From NCBI GenBank assembly GCA_903834185.1, contig CAILHX010000012.1:18466-82465 (forward strand): a stretch of DNA of 64,000 nt. Reading direction: 5' to 3'. Numbering within the stretch: position 1 is the stretch's first letter; the number at the start of each line of letters is the position of its first letter. The notes beneath the pieces are model-generated. The model worked only from the letters and a program-made list of their open reading frames with translations. It ran no database searches and had not been told where the DNA came from. Source of the stretch: an uncultured Methylophilaceae bacterium (GTDB lineage Bacteria; Pseudomonadota; Gammaproteobacteria; Burkholderiales; Methylophilaceae). The position numbers and the translations under genes are program-made. Shown piece by piece: positions 54,760-64,000 of this stretch.

Positions 54760-55655
54760 TTTTTTACTCCGCTAAGCAATACCCAGTTTTCCATATAAAG
54801 CGGGGGATTCATTGCAAACCATTCCGCATAGATTGCTGATACTTCGCTTGCCTGTTCTCTGAGTATGCCTGATAACGCGATCTTGCCACCTGACCGGCAT
54901 GCTCCAGCCAAAGCGGGCGCAAGCAATTTTAATGGTAAAGATAGAATGTTGGCGACTACGATATCGACTTCCAAAGTTGGTATGGCATCCGCCAGATAGA
55001 AACTCACTTCAACCTTATTTTGCAGCGCGTTTTGACGACTGGCAATGATGGCTTGCGGATCTATATCGGTTCCCACCACATAGCCGGCACCGAGCTTTTT
55101 GGCTGCAATCGCCAGAATACCGGAACCGCATCCGTAATCACATACACTGTCGCCGGCTTCAATATGATCCATTAACCAGGATAAGCATAGATGCGTAGTG
55201 GGGTGGCTACCGGTGCCAAAAGCCAGCCCGGGATCAAGAATAATATTGATACTTTCGGGTTGCGGCACGTCATGCCAGGTGGGGACGATCCATAAGTGCT
55301 CACGGATCTGTATCGGGGCAAACTGCGCTTGCGTAGTCAGTACCCAATTTTGCTCGGGAACATCCTCAATGGAATAAGGCAATGACTCCAATCCTATTTC
55401 TGCAGCAGCTTGATGGACGATCGCCAGCAGGTCGACATCCTGTTCAAACAAGGCACTGACCATGTTGTGATGCCACAAAGAGGTCTCTTGCATGCCATCG
55501 TGCATACCAGGCTCGCCAAAAATCGGGCTTTCCTGTGCCGAGTCTGCATCCGCGTCTTCGATACTGACAGACAACGCACCCAGGTTGGTCAGGGCATCAC
55601 TCAGTGCTTCAGCAATGGTAGCATTGGCCGGTATTTTCAGTGACTGCCAACTCAT
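54756..55655 (-). CDS. prmA: ribosomal protein L11 methyltransferase PrmA
   Basis: SAM-dependent enzyme trimethylating L11. 299 aa with an N-terminal substrate-binding domain and the SAM fold (LDPGLAFGTGSHPTTHLCLSWL in part, VCDYGCGSGILAIAAKKLGA in part, ANILSLPLKLLAPAL). Between accC and the DUF3426 gene on the same strand. Confidence 0.96.
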   Translation of the reverse strand: MSWQSLKIPANATIAEALSDALTNLGALSVSIEDADADSAQESPIFGEPGMHDGMQETSLWHHNMVSALFEQDVDLLAIVHQAAAEIGLESLPYSIEDVPEQNWVLTTQAQFAPIQIREHLWIVPTWHDVPQPESINIILDPGLAFGTGSHPTTHLCLSWLMDHIEAGDSVCDYGCGSGILAIAAKKLGAGYVVGTDIDPQAIIASRQNALQNKVEVSFYLADAIPTLEVDIVVANILSLPLKLLAPALAGACRSGGKIALSGILREQASEVSAIYAEWFAMNPPLYMENWVLLSGVKN

Positions 55656-55711
55656 GCTGAGTATCCAAAAAATGAAGCCTGTTTAAGCTGCTTCAATAAC
55701 GGCTTCATTTT

Positions 55712-57058
55712 TCAAGAATGGATGCCCAGCTTATGTTCCAGATAATGGATACTTGTGCCACCTTTCTGGAAAGCTTCATCGTGCATCAACTCCATATGTA
55801 ATGGAATGTTGGTCTTGATGCCCTCGACCACCATTTCCGATAATGCGATGCGCATACGGGCAATCGCCTGTTCCCGTGTGTCGCCATAGGCAATGAGCTT
55901 GCCTATCATTGAATCATAATGTGGGGGCACCATGTAACCATGGTAAGCGTGAGTATCCACACGTATGCCCGGGCCTCCCGGCATGTGAAAAGCCGTCAAA
56001 CGCCCCGGCGAAGGCATGAAATTGTGCGGGTCTTCGGCATTGATACGGCACTCTATGGCATGGCCATGCAGTCTGATGTCTTTTTGCGTGAATGGCAGTT
56101 TTTCGCCTGCGGCCACTCTTAGTTGCATTTGTACAATATCGATACCGCTGATCTGCTCGGTCACCGGATGCTCAACCTGCACCCGCGTATTCATCTCTAT
56201 AAAATAGAATTCATTGTTTTCATAAAGAAATTCGAACGTTCCTGCACCGCGGTAGCCTATGGTACGGCATGCTTCAGCGCAACGTCCGCCCACTTTCTCG
56301 ATCAGTTTGCGCGGTACGCCTGGCGCAGGCGCTTCCTCGATGATTTTTTGATGCCTTCGTTGCATCGAGCAATCGCGTTCACCCAGATACACCGCATTGC
56401 CGTGCTGATCAGCTAACACCTGGATCTCTATATGGCGTGGCTGTAACAGAAATTTCTCCATATACACCACCGGATTGCCAAACGCAGCTTGCGCCTCGGC
56501 TTTGGTCATTTCCACCGATGCAAGCAATGCCGACTCTTCGTGAACTACACGCATTCCACGCCCGCCACCACCGCCTGCCGCCTTGATGATGACAGGGTAA
56601 CCGGTCTCGCGGCCCATACGCAGCACGTCTTCCGGATCTTCCGGTAATGCACCGTCTGAGCCTGGTACACAGGGCACGCCTGCTTTTTTCATGGCTTCTT
56701 TGGCGCTAACCTTATCACCCATCAGACGAATAGTTTCAGCACGCGGGCCGATAAAAACAAAGCCGCTTTGCTCTACCCGTTCCGCAAAGTCTGCGTTTTC
56801 AGACAAAAACCCATAGCCCGGATGGATAGCTTCTGCATCTGTGACTTCTGCCGCGCTAATTACGGCCGGGACGTTCAGATAAGACAGGCTGGAAGAAGCG
56901 GGCCCTATACACACTGACTCGTCAGCCAATTTAACGTACTTGGCTTCGCGGTCAGCCTCGGAATAAACGCAAACGGTCTTGATGCCCAGCTCGCGACATG
57001 CACGTTGGATTCTCAGGGCGATTTCACCGCGGTTGGCGATCAGTATTTTCTCAAACAT
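55712..57058 (-). CDS. accC: acetyl-CoA carboxylase biotin carboxylase subunit AccC
   Basis: ATP-dependent carboxylation of biotin on AccB, the first step of fatty acid synthesis. From ATG 57058 ([20 protein letters not shown]) 448 aa; a TTG-initiated frame four codons longer is less likely. Motifs include the glycine-rich ATP loop [16 protein letters not shown] and the carboxylase signature [16 protein letters not shown]. The 5' end is duplicated upstream, and the leader frame there stops inside this start codon region. Confidence 0.97.
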   Translation of the reverse strand: MFEKILIANRGEIALRIQRACRELGIKTVCVYSEADREAKYVKLADESVCIGPASSSLSYLNVPAVISAAEVTDAEAIHPGYGFLSENADFAERVEQSGFVFIGPRAETIRLMGDKVSAKEAMKKAGVPCVPGSDGALPEDPEDVLRMGRETGYPVIIKAAGGGGGRGMRVVHEESALLASVEMTKAEAQAAFGNPVVYMEKFLLQPRHIEIQVLADQHGNAVYLGERDCSMQRRHQKIIEEAPAPGVPRKLIEKVGGRCAEACRTIGYRGAGTFEFLYENNEFYFIEMNTRVQVEHPVTEQISGIDIVQMQLRVAAGEKLPFTQKDIRLHGHAIECRINAEDPHNFMPSPGRLTAFHMPGGPGIRVDTHAYHGYMVPPHYDSMIGKLIAYGDTREQAIARMRIALSEMVVEGIKTNIPLHMELMHDEAFQKGGTSIHYLEHKLGIHS

Positions 57059-57074
57059 AAGTTTTTTCAATCAT
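57024..57074 (-). repeat. accC 5'-end duplication, copy A (functional)
   Basis: Near-identical to 57160-57210 (offset 136 bases). It covers the accC start region and the first dozen codons. Confidence 0.9.
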
Positions 57075-57194
57075 GAGTTGCATTGCGGTGAAATCGCCCT
57101 TGCGCTCTATGAGCGCGGGGCAATTTGGCTTCGCCGCTGCGCCACCCCAAGGTGGCTGGTCACCGCGGTTGGCGATCGGTATTTTCTCAAACAT
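57051..57194 (-). other. possible 47-aa leader frame created by the accC duplication
   Basis: An open frame starting at the duplicated accC ATG (57194) runs 47 codons and ends at a TGA (57051-57053) that overlaps the true accC start by eight bases. It could couple accC translation to an upstream peptide or simply be a scar. The stretch also holds a 16-bp inverted repeat (57015-57030 with 57085-57100) and two small hairpins (57102-57116, 57142-57155). Confidence 0.4.
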
Positions 57195-57210
57195 AGGTTT
57201 TTTCAAACAT
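57160..57210 (-). repeat. accC 5'-end duplication, copy B (upstream)
   Basis: Encodes MFEKIPIANRGD, against [12 protein letters not shown] in accC, then diverges. Only a few mismatches to copy A. It lies between accB and accC. Confidence 0.9.
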
Positions 57211-57220
57211 GGTTGTCTTG

Positions 57221-57655
57221 TTAGCCGATGATGAAAAGTGGCTCTCCGTACTCTACGGGGTGTCCATTTTCCACCAGAATAGCTTTGATGACGCCGCTAT
57301 GATCGGCTTCTATGGTGTTGAGGAGTTTCATGGCTTCGATAATGCACAAAGTATCACCGACACTGACACTGGCACCGATTTCCACAAAAGCCTTGGCCTC
57401 CGGCGAAGGCGAGCGGTAGAAAGTACCGACCATGGGGGACTTCATCACATGGCCGTCAACAGCGGCTACTTCTGCCTCTGCTGGCGCTGCAACCTGGGGT
57501 GCCTGTGCCTGAATATACGACGGGGCATATTGCATCATCTGCCCTTGCATCTGGCGACTGATACGTACTTTTTCTTCACCTTCGGTGAGCTCAAGTTCGG
57601 AAATACCAGACTCTTCCACCAGGTCGATCAGTTTTTTAAGTTTTCTCAAATCCAT
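57221..57655 (-). CDS. accB: biotin carboxyl carrier protein AccB
   Basis: 144 aa. N-terminal helix ([20 protein letters not shown]), an Ala/Pro linker and the biotinyl domain with the target Lys in [14 protein letters not shown]. Upstream of accC, 12 bases after aroQ. Confidence 0.97.
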   Translation of the reverse strand: MDLRKLKKLIDLVEESGISELELTEGEEKVRISRQMQGQMMQYAPSYIQAQAPQVAAPAEAEVAAVDGHVMKSPMVGTFYRSPSPEAKAFVEIGASVSVGDTLCIIEAMKLLNTIEADHSGVIKAILVENGHPVEYGEPLFIIG

Positions 57656-57666
57656 CGTAAATCTTC

Positions 57667-58128
57667 CTAATTAGAATTGATGTGGTGTACGGCAAAATCC
57701 AGTGCATATTCGTACCCTGCGGCACCCAGGCCACATATCACGCCTATCGCCAGATCGGAAAAATAGGAGTGGTGGCGGAAAGCTTCGCGGGCATGCACAT
57801 TTGACAGGTGTACCTCAACGAATGGGGTTTTCACTGCTGCAAGGGCATCACGAAGTGCAACGGAAGTATGAGTAAAAGCGGCTGGATTAATAATGATGAA
57901 AGCTACAGGTTGTTGAAACAGACTTTGCAGCTTGGTAACTAACTCTGCTTCGCTATTGCTTTGAAAACACTCCAAGCTGACTGGTACGGCAGCTGCTTTA
58001 GCTTGAAGACGCTGATTAATCGTTTCCAGCGTATCTGCGCCATAATGTTCGGGTTCTCGTTGCCCCAACAAATTGAGGTTGGGGCCATTCAACACAAGAA
58101 TGCGCTTGGCGCTATTTTCTGACGTCAT
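57667..58128 (-). CDS. aroQ: type II 3-dehydroquinate dehydratase AroQ
   Basis: Shikimate pathway enzyme. 153 aa with [20 protein letters not shown] (catalytic Tyr), [17 protein letters not shown] and [17 protein letters not shown] (catalytic His). Directly upstream of accB, the usual betaproteobacterial order. Confidence 0.97.
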   Translation of the reverse strand: MTSENSAKRILVLNGPNLNLLGQREPEHYGADTLETINQRLQAKAAAVPVSLECFQSNSEAELVTKLQSLFQQPVAFIIINPAAFTHTSVALRDALAAVKTPFVEVHLSNVHAREAFRHHSYFSDLAIGVICGLGAAGYEYALDFAVHHINSN

Positions 58129-58260
58129 TGTCGGCGATGATTAACCCAAAAAGGAAACGCGAGTTTGCCGCAAATAGGGTGTAGTTGTCTAGCACAATTG
58201 CCGAAATTAGCAGAAGTTACTATTGTTTCAGCAGATTACAACGGGTTATTCGGGATAGCT

Positions 58261-58779
58261 TCAGGTCAGCGATGCAAGTGTTTTTTCCAACTCGGAATTA
58301 TCCACTATCCCGAACCAGATTTTAACGATTCTACCAGCCTTATCGACCACCACCGTGTACGGCAGAATACTTTTGTCGTTACCCAGATATTGCGCCAAAG
58401 CCATGGCATCAAAGTCGCCAGCCAATAAAGGATAACTGACTTTCACCTCGGTGGAAAACTGATTTAGCTTATTTACATCTTCTGCAGAAATGCCGACGAA
58501 TTGCACATTTTTAGACGCATATTTGGCCTGCAATAAGTCAAAAGTCGGCATCTCCTCACGGCAGGGCGGACACCAGCTTGCCCAGAAATTGAGTACGATC
58601 ACTTTGCCACGCCATTGGGTAAGCTTTTGCGGTTTATTTTGTGCATCCGGGAAGCTGGCAGCGAATAAGGCTTGCGTCGTCGCAGAAGCAGGCACAGTGG
58701 CATATAATCTGAATATGAAAAACGCAACGACGCAGAAAATCAATACAACAGGAATCAACACTCTTGAAGTTTTGGACAT
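58261..58779 (-). CDS. TlpA-like thiol:disulfide oxidoreductase
   Basis: 172 aa with an N-terminal membrane anchor/signal (about 8-27) and a thioredoxin fold with active site WASWCPPCREEMPTF. Periplasmic reductant, probably for cytochrome c maturation or similar, supplied with electrons by DsbD, whose 3' end overlaps this start by 25 bases. Confidence 0.9.
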   Translation of the reverse strand: MSKTSRVLIPVVLIFCVVAFFIFRLYATVPASATTQALFAASFPDAQNKPQKLTQWRGKVIVLNFWASWCPPCREEMPTFDLLQAKYASKNVQFVGISAEDVNKLNQFSTEVKVSYPLLAGDFDAMALAQYLGNDKSILPYTVVVDKAGRIVKIWFGIVDNSELEKTLASLT

Positions 58780-60611
58780 ACCCCATCCTTGCTGGAAAAA
58801 ACACGGGCGAGCGTACCCAGAAATTGCTCTTCTGCCTGGTAACCTGCCACTTTTAACGGAGTAATCTGCCGGCCTGATTCATCAAAAAATGTGATGCCGG
58901 GAGGACCGTAAAAACCGAAACGTGCCATTAACGCCTTGTCTTCATCCGTATTGTTGGTGACATCCGCTTGCAGTAGCGTCACCCGTTCAAGCTGCTTGCG
59001 CACGCGTGTATCGGCAAAAGTGGTGCGCTCGTACTCCTTGCAGGAGGCGCACCAGTCGGCGTAGAAATCCAGCATCACATAATGTCCTTTTGCTGCATGT
59101 ATCGCATCATCAAGCTCAGCCAGATTCTTAATCCGCCTGAATGGAGTGGAATCACTATGGCTGATGCTGCCAGATGCTGAAAACACGCCGGATAACGGTT
59201 GCATCAGATTGCGGCTGCCGGAAAGCGCTCCCACCAGCAAGGCTATCCCGGCGATCAGCACCGCTATGCCCACTCCCTTGCCGAGTTTTACTGCATAAGT
59301 GGAACCCGCGGGTAATGCATCAAGCGCATGCAGGAAAACAGATAGGCCTATCAACAGCAATGCCCACAAGCCCATTTGCACACCAATAGGGATGACCGGG
59401 GCAATGATCCAGATCGCCATCGCCAGCATCAGTACGCCAAACAGATTTCGGACAAAAGTCATCCATTCACCCGCTTTGGGTAATACCCTGTGTGCCGAAA
59501 GCCCCAGCACCAGCAAAGGAATGCCCATACCCATGGCCATGGCAAACAACGCAACACCGCCCAGCACCACGTCATGAGTTTTGCCGATATAGAGTAATGC
59601 ACCCGCCAGCGGTGCCGCCACGCATGGACTCACCAGCAACGCCGACAGCGCACCCATCGCAAATACCCCGATAAAGCGTCCACCCTTAATGTGATTGGTT
59701 GCATCTGCTACGCGTGTTTCCAGCGCGCTTGGCAACCTGATCTCATAGATATCAAACATGGACAGCGCAAGAATAACAAAAAGTAGCGCGCCAAAACCCA
59801 ACGCCCATGGGTTTTGCAAAGCATTGCTGATCAGGTGTCCGGACAGCCCTGCGGCAACACCGGCCAAGGCATAGGAGACCGCCATGCCCAAGGTATAAGC
59901 AAGCGAAAGATTAAAGGCATGGGCACGACTGGGATGATCGCTATGCCGGACAATGATGCCGGACAAGATAGGGATCATGGGATATACGCAAGGCGTCAGG
60001 GAAAGCCCCACGCCCACACCAAAAAACAGCAATGTCACCAGCCATAATTTTCCGCTGGCCAAGGCACGGCCAAGCTTGTCGGGCTCTGGGCCAGACTGGC
60101 TGGCGTTACTTTCTGTAACACTGCTCAGATCAATATTGAAAGTCTTTTTGATCGGCGCATAGCACAAGCCTTTTTCACTGCATCCCTGATAACTGGCTGC
60201 CAGCTTGATGCCTTGCGGTGCACCGTGATCATGATGCAGCTGGATACGGACTTGGAATGGGTGATGATAAACCTCGGATTTTCCAAAATTCGGATCGTCC
60301 TTGATTTCACCTTTAGATAATTCGACCTTGGCGATTTCGCTGGTTTTGGGATCATTGAGCGTGAATAAAATACGCGATTGATATAGATAATGACCGGGAG
60401 CAACAGCAAACTCTGCAATCAGCGTTTGATTATCCTGCGCGTGCACTGATAGCTTGAAGGCCTGATCCGGTGGCAAAAATTCGTCTCCGCCGGATTTCTC
60501 TCCGAAAACATCGGCAAATGATGATTTTTCATTCGATGCGGGTCGATCCGGTAGTAGACCTGCCTGTGCGGGCAGTATGCAAAACAACAGCAGCAGCGCA
60601 AATTTCTTCAT
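58755..60611 (-). CDS. dsbD: thiol:disulfide interchange protein DsbD
   Basis: Carries electrons from cytoplasmic thioredoxin to periplasmic proteins. 618 aa: signal peptide, N-terminal domain with Cys pair (GCSEKGLCYAP), eight membrane helices with LTPCVYPMIPILSG and VSPCVAAPLAG, and C-terminal thioredoxin domain with WCASCKEY. Its electrons would serve cytochrome c assembly, relevant to the xox cytochromes. Its start overlaps the cutA stop by four bases. Confidence 0.96.
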   Translation of the reverse strand: MKKFALLLLFCILPAQAGLLPDRPASNEKSSFADVFGEKSGGDEFLPPDQAFKLSVHAQDNQTLIAEFAVAPGHYLYQSRILFTLNDPKTSEIAKVELSKGEIKDDPNFGKSEVYHHPFQVRIQLHHDHGAPQGIKLAASYQGCSEKGLCYAPIKKTFNIDLSSVTESNASQSGPEPDKLGRALASGKLWLVTLLFFGVGVGLSLTPCVYPMIPILSGIIVRHSDHPSRAHAFNLSLAYTLGMAVSYALAGVAAGLSGHLISNALQNPWALGFGALLFVILALSMFDIYEIRLPSALETRVADATNHIKGGRFIGVFAMGALSALLVSPCVAAPLAGALLYIGKTHDVVLGGVALFAMAMGMGIPLLVLGLSAHRVLPKAGEWMTFVRNLFGVLMLAMAIWIIAPVIPIGVQMGLWALLLIGLSVFLHALDALPAGSTYAVKLGKGVGIAVLIAGIALLVGALSGSRNLMQPLSGVFSASGSISHSDSTPFRRIKNLAELDDAIHAAKGHYVMLDFYADWCASCKEYERTTFADTRVRKQLERVTLLQADVTNNTDEDKALMARFGFYGPPGITFFDESGRQITPLKVAGYQAEEQFLGTLARVFSSKDGVCPKLQEC

Positions 60612-60916
60612 TTCGTTTCGTTTTCAACCCAATTCAAATATTCAGGTAAACCGTTGTCTACTGCGACACAGATGATCTCAGGAAGTTCATAGGGGTGCTG
60701 TTCCCTTATCATGCGCTGAACTTCCTGATAACGGGCTTCTGTTGTTTTGATCAGCATGGGAAATTCTTGTATGTTCTCGATCTTTCCTGCCCAATGATAA
60801 ATCGATGTACAGGGTGCCAGGATGTTGATACATGCTGCGAGATGCGCTTCAATCAACTGTTGCGCCATCTGTTCGGCGGCCTTAAGATTTGGCATATTGG
60901 TTATCACCAGCTTCAT
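60608..60916 (-). CDS. cutA: divalent cation tolerance protein CutA
   Basis: 102 aa from the ATG at 60916 (MKLVITNMPNLKAAEQMAQQ); a start six codons upstream is possible. Ferredoxin-like trimeric fold with LAACINILAPCTSIYHWAGKIE (in part). Commonly next to dsbD. Divergent from fxsA, whose start is 12 bases away. Confidence 0.93.
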   Translation of the reverse strand: MKLVITNMPNLKAAEQMAQQLIEAHLAACINILAPCTSIYHWAGKIENIQEFPMLIKTTEARYQEVQRMIREQHPYELPEIICVAVDNGLPEYLNWVENETK

Positions 60917-60928
60917 CGGACGCTCTGC

Positions 60929-61300
60929 ATGCAATTATTCATACTCATTATTTTACTTGGTTTCCCCATTCTCGAATTGTTCATTTTGATCAAGCTGGGC
61001 GAGCTCTTCGGCTGGTGGGTCGGCTTTTATCTACTGTGCTCCGCCGCTATTGGGTGGACATTGATACAAGAAGAACGCCTGGCCGTGTTCGGGCGTTTGT
61101 TTCAAATAACGCAAAGCGGACAATCGCCGATCTGGGCGCTGCTGAGCAGCGCCAAACGTCTGCTGGCAGGCGTATTACTGATCTTGCCCGGCGTCATCAG
61201 CGATGTTCTGGCCTTGATCATATTGATCATTCCCTGCAAATCAAGAACGCCGCCTGCGCCGGATGACGTGATTGAAGGAGAGTGGCGGCGAGAAGAGTAA
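60929..61300 (+). CDS. fxsA: FxsA family membrane protein
   Basis: 123 aa from the ATG at 60929 (MQLFILIILLGFPILELFIL). Two or three membrane segments, the conserved GWTLIQEERLAVFG, and the LLSSAKRLLAGVLLILPGVISD segment of FxsA. In E. coli its overexpression suppresses F-exclusion of phage T7; native role unclear. Confidence 0.88.
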   Translation: MQLFILIILLGFPILELFILIKLGELFGWWVGFYLLCSAAIGWTLIQEERLAVFGRLFQITQSGQSPIWALLSSAKRLLAGVLLILPGVISDVLALIILIIPCKSRTPPAPDDVIEGEWRREE

Positions 61301-61391
61301 TATTCGCGCCTTATTGAACAGTGGCACGCAAGGCATAGCTACTATCTGCCTATGATAAAATGTGCGTTTCCGCTTAGCTTTGTGCCATCCG

Positions 61392-62414
61392 ATGCCTTAC
61401 CACATCACTATCCAATCCAGCGGACATACCTTTACCGCCGCCGCAGGCGAAACCATACTCAACGCAGCCCTGAATGCAGGGTATAACCTTCCCTATGGTT
61501 GCCGTAATGGAAGTTGCGGTTCATGCAAAGGCGGGGTGATTTCCGGCACTGTAGAATATGGCGATACACCAATCAGTGCTTTGACCGTGGTGGACGTAGC
61601 GGCAGGTAAAGCGTTGTTTTGCTGCGCCCAAGCGAGTTCGGATATGGTGATTGCCTGCCGCGAAATAGAAAATACCATGATCCCGCCGCGCATTCTGCCT
61701 TGCCGCGTAGAGAAAAAGATTCAATTAGCGCATGATGTGGTGGCATTGTTTTTGCGCCTTCCCGCCAACGAACGGTTGCAATTCATGGCTGGGCAATATC
61801 TGGAATTCCTGCTCAAGGACGGCAGCCGTCGCGCCTACTCTCTGGCTAATTCGCCAACAGATGATAACTTGCTGGAATTACATGCTCGTTTGATTCCCGG
61901 CGGCAAATTCACTGAATACGTCACCCACGAAATGCCGGAAAAGGCCATTTTGCGTATCGAAGGCCCCCTAGGCAGCTTTTACCTGCGTGAGAAAAGTGAT
62001 AAACCCATCATTTTTGTTGCCGGCGGCACCGGCTTCGCACCCATCAAAGGCATGATAGAGCATGCCTTGGCTGCTGGCAGCAAGCGCCCGATGACACTCT
62101 ATTGGGGAGCTCTGGCAGAACGCGACCTGTATATGCCGGGGTTACCGGAGAAATGGGCGTCCGAACATGATAATTTTTGCTTTATCCCGGTACTGTCCAA
62201 CCCCATGCCACAAGATGGATGGACCGGTCGCACTGGATTGGTTCATCAGGCAGTGCTGGAAGACAAGGTTGATCTGCGGTCGGTACAGGTCTACTGCTGC
62301 GGCGCTCCAGCGATGGTAGAAGCGGCACATCGCGACTTCACAGCCGAGGGCTTGCCGGAAGATGAATTTTTCTCCGATGCGTTCACCTTTGCTGCGAAAA
62401 TGGCGGCGACATGA
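61392..62414 (+). CDS. ferredoxin-NAD(P)H reductase, CDP-6-deoxy-glucoseen reductase type
   Basis: 340 aa from the ATG at 61392. N-terminal plant-type 2Fe-2S ferredoxin domain ([20 protein letters not shown] and CCAQ), a flavin domain ([12 protein letters not shown]), and an NAD-binding domain ([21 protein letters not shown] in part, [12 protein letters not shown]). Such AscD/UbiB-like reductases feed electrons to various oxygenases; the partner is unknown. Overlaps lipA by four bases. Confidence 0.88.
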   Translation: MPYHITIQSSGHTFTAAAGETILNAALNAGYNLPYGCRNGSCGSCKGGVISGTVEYGDTPISALTVVDVAAGKALFCCAQASSDMVIACREIENTMIPPRILPCRVEKKIQLAHDVVALFLRLPANERLQFMAGQYLEFLLKDGSRRAYSLANSPTDDNLLELHARLIPGGKFTEYVTHEMPEKAILRIEGPLGSFYLREKSDKPIIFVAGGTGFAPIKGMIEHALAAGSKRPMTLYWGALAERDLYMPGLPEKWASEHDNFCFIPVLSNPMPQDGWTGRTGLVHQAVLEDKVDLRSVQVYCCGAPAMVEAAHRDFTAEGLPEDEFFSDAFTFAAKMAAT

Positions 62415-63340
62415 CTCCGGAAAAGCAAAAAGGCGCCGCTAAAACCGCGCGCATCCCAATCAAAATCATTCCGCAAACCGCATTGCGCAAACCGGAGTGG
62501 ATACGCATGAAAGTGCCGGACAGTGCGAGGTTTCGCGAGATCAAGCAAATATTGCGCGATAACAATCTGCATACCGTATGTGAAGAAGCGAGCTGCCCTA
62601 ACATAGGTGAGTGCTTTAGCGGCGGCACCGCAACATTTATGATATTGGGTGATCTATGTACACGCCGCTGCCCATTTTGCGACGTTGCGCATGGCAAACC
62701 ACTCCCTCCGGATGTGGATGAGCCGGCTAATCTGGCACGTACCATTGCGCAGATGCAATTAAAGTATGTAGTAATCACCAGCGTGGACAGGGATGACCTG
62801 CGCGATGGCGGTGCCAGACACTTTGCTGACTGTATCAAGGCAGTAAGAGACGCAACACCCGGCATTCGCATTGAAACCCTGGTGCCCGATTTCCGCGGAC
62901 GCCTGGCTCCGGCTCTGGCTGCGATGGCGGATAACCCGCCGGACGTTCTCAACCATAACCTGGAAACCGTACCGCGGCTTTACAAGCAAGCGCGCCCGGG
63001 CGCGGATTACGCACACTCGCTGAAGCTGCTGGCTGAATTCAAGGCACAACATCCGCACATACCGACCAAGTCCGGCTTGATGCTGGGGCTGGGTGAAACA
63101 GATGAGGAAATACTACAAGTGATGCAAGACTTGCGCGATCATGGTGTAGAAATGCTGACCCTTGGACAGTATTTGCAACCCAGCCCGCACCACCTGCCGG
63201 TACTTCGCTTTGTCGAACCTGCCCGCTTTGTCTTATTTGAGCAGCAGGCACTGGAGATGGGTTTCTCGCAAGCAGCTTGCGGCACCATGGTAAGAAGTAG
63301 CTATCACGCAGATGAACAAGCGCAAAGCGCCGGTTTATGA
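62411..63340 (+). CDS. lipA: lipoyl synthase LipA
   Basis: Radical SAM enzyme inserting sulfur into octanoyl-protein. 309 aa with the auxiliary cluster motif [12 protein letters not shown] and the radical SAM motif CTRRCPFC, plus [15 protein letters not shown] and the C-terminal RSSYHADEQ (cluster Ser). The ATG overlaps the previous stop. No lipB is in the window. Confidence 0.97.
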   Translation: MTPEKQKGAAKTARIPIKIIPQTALRKPEWIRMKVPDSARFREIKQILRDNNLHTVCEEASCPNIGECFSGGTATFMILGDLCTRRCPFCDVAHGKPLPPDVDEPANLARTIAQMQLKYVVITSVDRDDLRDGGARHFADCIKAVRDATPGIRIETLVPDFRGRLAPALAAMADNPPDVLNHNLETVPRLYKQARPGADYAHSLKLLAEFKAQHPHIPTKSGLMLGLGETDEEILQVMQDLRDHGVEMLTLGQYLQPSPHHLPVLRFVEPARFVLFEQQALEMGFSQAACGTMVRSSYHADEQAQSAGL

Positions 63341-63378
63341 GAACATATATAAGTAAATGAGACAATGTATAAGATAAT
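63339..63378 (+). repeat. two imperfect 20-bp tandem repeats after lipA
   Basis: GAGAACATATATAAGTAAAT and GAGACAATGTATAAGATAAT match at 15 of 20 positions, followed by a partial third unit. They overlap the lipA stop and lie just upstream of the tniQ gene. They could be transposase-binding repeats at a Tn7-like end. Confidence 0.5.
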
Positions 63379-63416
63379 GATACTTATATAGCTTCTACTG
63401 TCAATTTAAGTCAGTC

Positions 63417-63899
63417 ATGTCACTCTGGCCTATTCGCGTAGAACCTAAGAATGGCGAGCTTCTCAGCTCATGGCTGACTCGCATCGCTACCGCTTTTTCT
63501 GTTCCAACTTCTAAATTCTGTAGTTTCAGTTTCCCGGACTTCAAGATAACGCTCAAAGAAATCGATCGCATCTACAGCGAGGAAATGATGACTTCCATAG
63601 CTGAAGGTGCAGATGTCAGCGTGGACCGGGTTTGGCAGACATCCATTCTCTCTGACGAAAGTTATGCTTTCTCCTTACGCCGAGGAGGTGGCTCAGATTG
63701 GATATTTCCGGCAATGAACATCAGCGGCAAAACAAGTAAAGGGCTAGCTTACTGCCTACATTGCCTGACATCCGACAAGGAACCCTACTATCGGAAATCG
63801 TGGCGCTATGTTTTCAACCCCGTTTGTCCGAAGCATAAGGTACTTCTACAACAAGGCTGCCCGGGGTGTGGTGAGCTGAATCGCCCCCTAGTGCAGTAG
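63417..63899 (+). CDS. tniQ: TniQ-family protein, C-terminally truncated
   Basis: 160 aa with the TniQ start (WPIRVEPKNGELLSSWLTRIA) and zinc-finger cysteines (CLHC...CPKH...CPGCGELNRP). TniQ/TnsD proteins select targets for Tn7-like and Tn5053-like transposons and are usually longer than 300 aa. The frame ends at 63899, 42 bases before an IS3-type orfA, so the IS probably cut it. No tniA/B (tnsABC) is visible. Confidence 0.8.
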   Translation: MSLWPIRVEPKNGELLSSWLTRIATAFSVPTSKFCSFSFPDFKITLKEIDRIYSEEMMTSIAEGADVSVDRVWQTSILSDESYAFSLRRGGGSDWIFPAMNISGKTSKGLAYCLHCLTSDKEPYYRKSWRYVFNPVCPKHKVLLQQGCPGCGELNRPLVQ

Positions 63900-64000
63900 A
63901 CACCTTTCAGCCTTAAACTTAGGCTTAAATAGGAGGTGTCATGAGTAGCAAACGATATACAGAAGAATTCAAGATAGCAGCGGTCAAGCAAATCACCGAA
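63899..64000 (+). mobile_element. left end of an IS3-family insertion sequence (runs off window)
   Basis: GACACCT (63899-63905) and AGGTGTC (63934-63940) form an inverted repeat just before the orfA start, with an inner AGCCT/AGGCT pair. The exact IS terminus cannot be fixed without the right end, but likely lies around 63888-63900. Confidence 0.65.
63941..64000 (+). CDS. IS3-family transposase OrfA, N-terminal fragment
   Basis: First 20 codons only (MSSKRYTEEFKIAAVKQITE), the standard start of the IS3/IS911 OrfA helix-turn-helix. AGGAGG ribosome-binding site at 63931-63936. Continues beyond the window. Confidence 0.88.
   Translation, partial: MSSKRYTEEFKIAAVKQITE

Overview
The window is a 64 kb piece of a betaproteobacterial chromosome. 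The order ruvAB-ybgC-tolQRAB-pal-cpoB, rpsP-rimM-trmD-rplS, the rpsU-yqeY-dnaG-rpoD macromolecular synthesis operon, and accBC-prmA are typical of that class. A lanthanide-type methanol dehydrogenase (xoxF) with xoxJ and two c-type cytochromes, an orphan pqqA, a SoxYZ-like quinoprotein carrier and a periplasmic metallohydrolase point to a methylotroph or a relative able to oxidise alcohols, most likely in Nitrosomonadales (Methylophilaceae or Gallionellaceae type). flhA/flhB show a flagellum. The genus is an inference; I could not run a search.

Layout. 1-10.5 kb: Holliday junction resolution, the Tol-Pal envelope system, queuosine precursor synthesis, ribosomal proteins and tRNA/ribosome maturation. 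10.5-18.9 kb: orphan pqqA, DNA repair, xerD, folate and lipid genes, tsaD and the MMS operon, ending in tRNA-Ile2(CAT). 18.9-28.2 kb: accessory DNA inserted at the 3' half of that tRNA. A 47-bp tRNA segment (anticodon loop to CCA) is repeated exactly at 24336 and 27787, and a decayed relic lies near 28180, so two elements (about 5.5 and 3.5 kb) and a small remnant sit in tandem. Both complete elements end in the same 195-bp module carrying GTTCGG repeats. Neither encodes a recognisable integrase. Their cargo is DUF2971, a broken VapE helicase, XRE regulators, a toxin-antitoxin-like pair, a three-gene operon ending in a Fic protein, and two small secreted proteins.

28.2-44 kb: a truncated HD-GYP response regulator, a YihY membrane protein fused to a cyclic-nucleotide domain, proline iminopeptidase, then xoxF-xoxJ-two cytochromes-type II NADH dehydrogenase, followed by lplT, phoH, bcp, tonB and the dispersed quinoprotein accessory genes (metallohydrolase, cytochrome b561, SoxYZ-like carrier). 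44-64 kb: flhBA, molybdenum cofactor genes (moaA-mobA-mobB-moeA), trhO, a GT39 glycosyltransferase, rpmE, prmA, acetyl-CoA carboxylase biotin subunits with a scar-like duplication between them, aroQ, thiol redox genes (tlpA-like, dsbD), cutA, fxsA, a ferredoxin reductase, lipA, and finally a TniQ stub cut by an IS3-family element at the window edge.

The strongest candidate for an undescribed system is the tandem integrase-less tRNA islands with their conserved right-end module, and within them the three-gene Fic operon.
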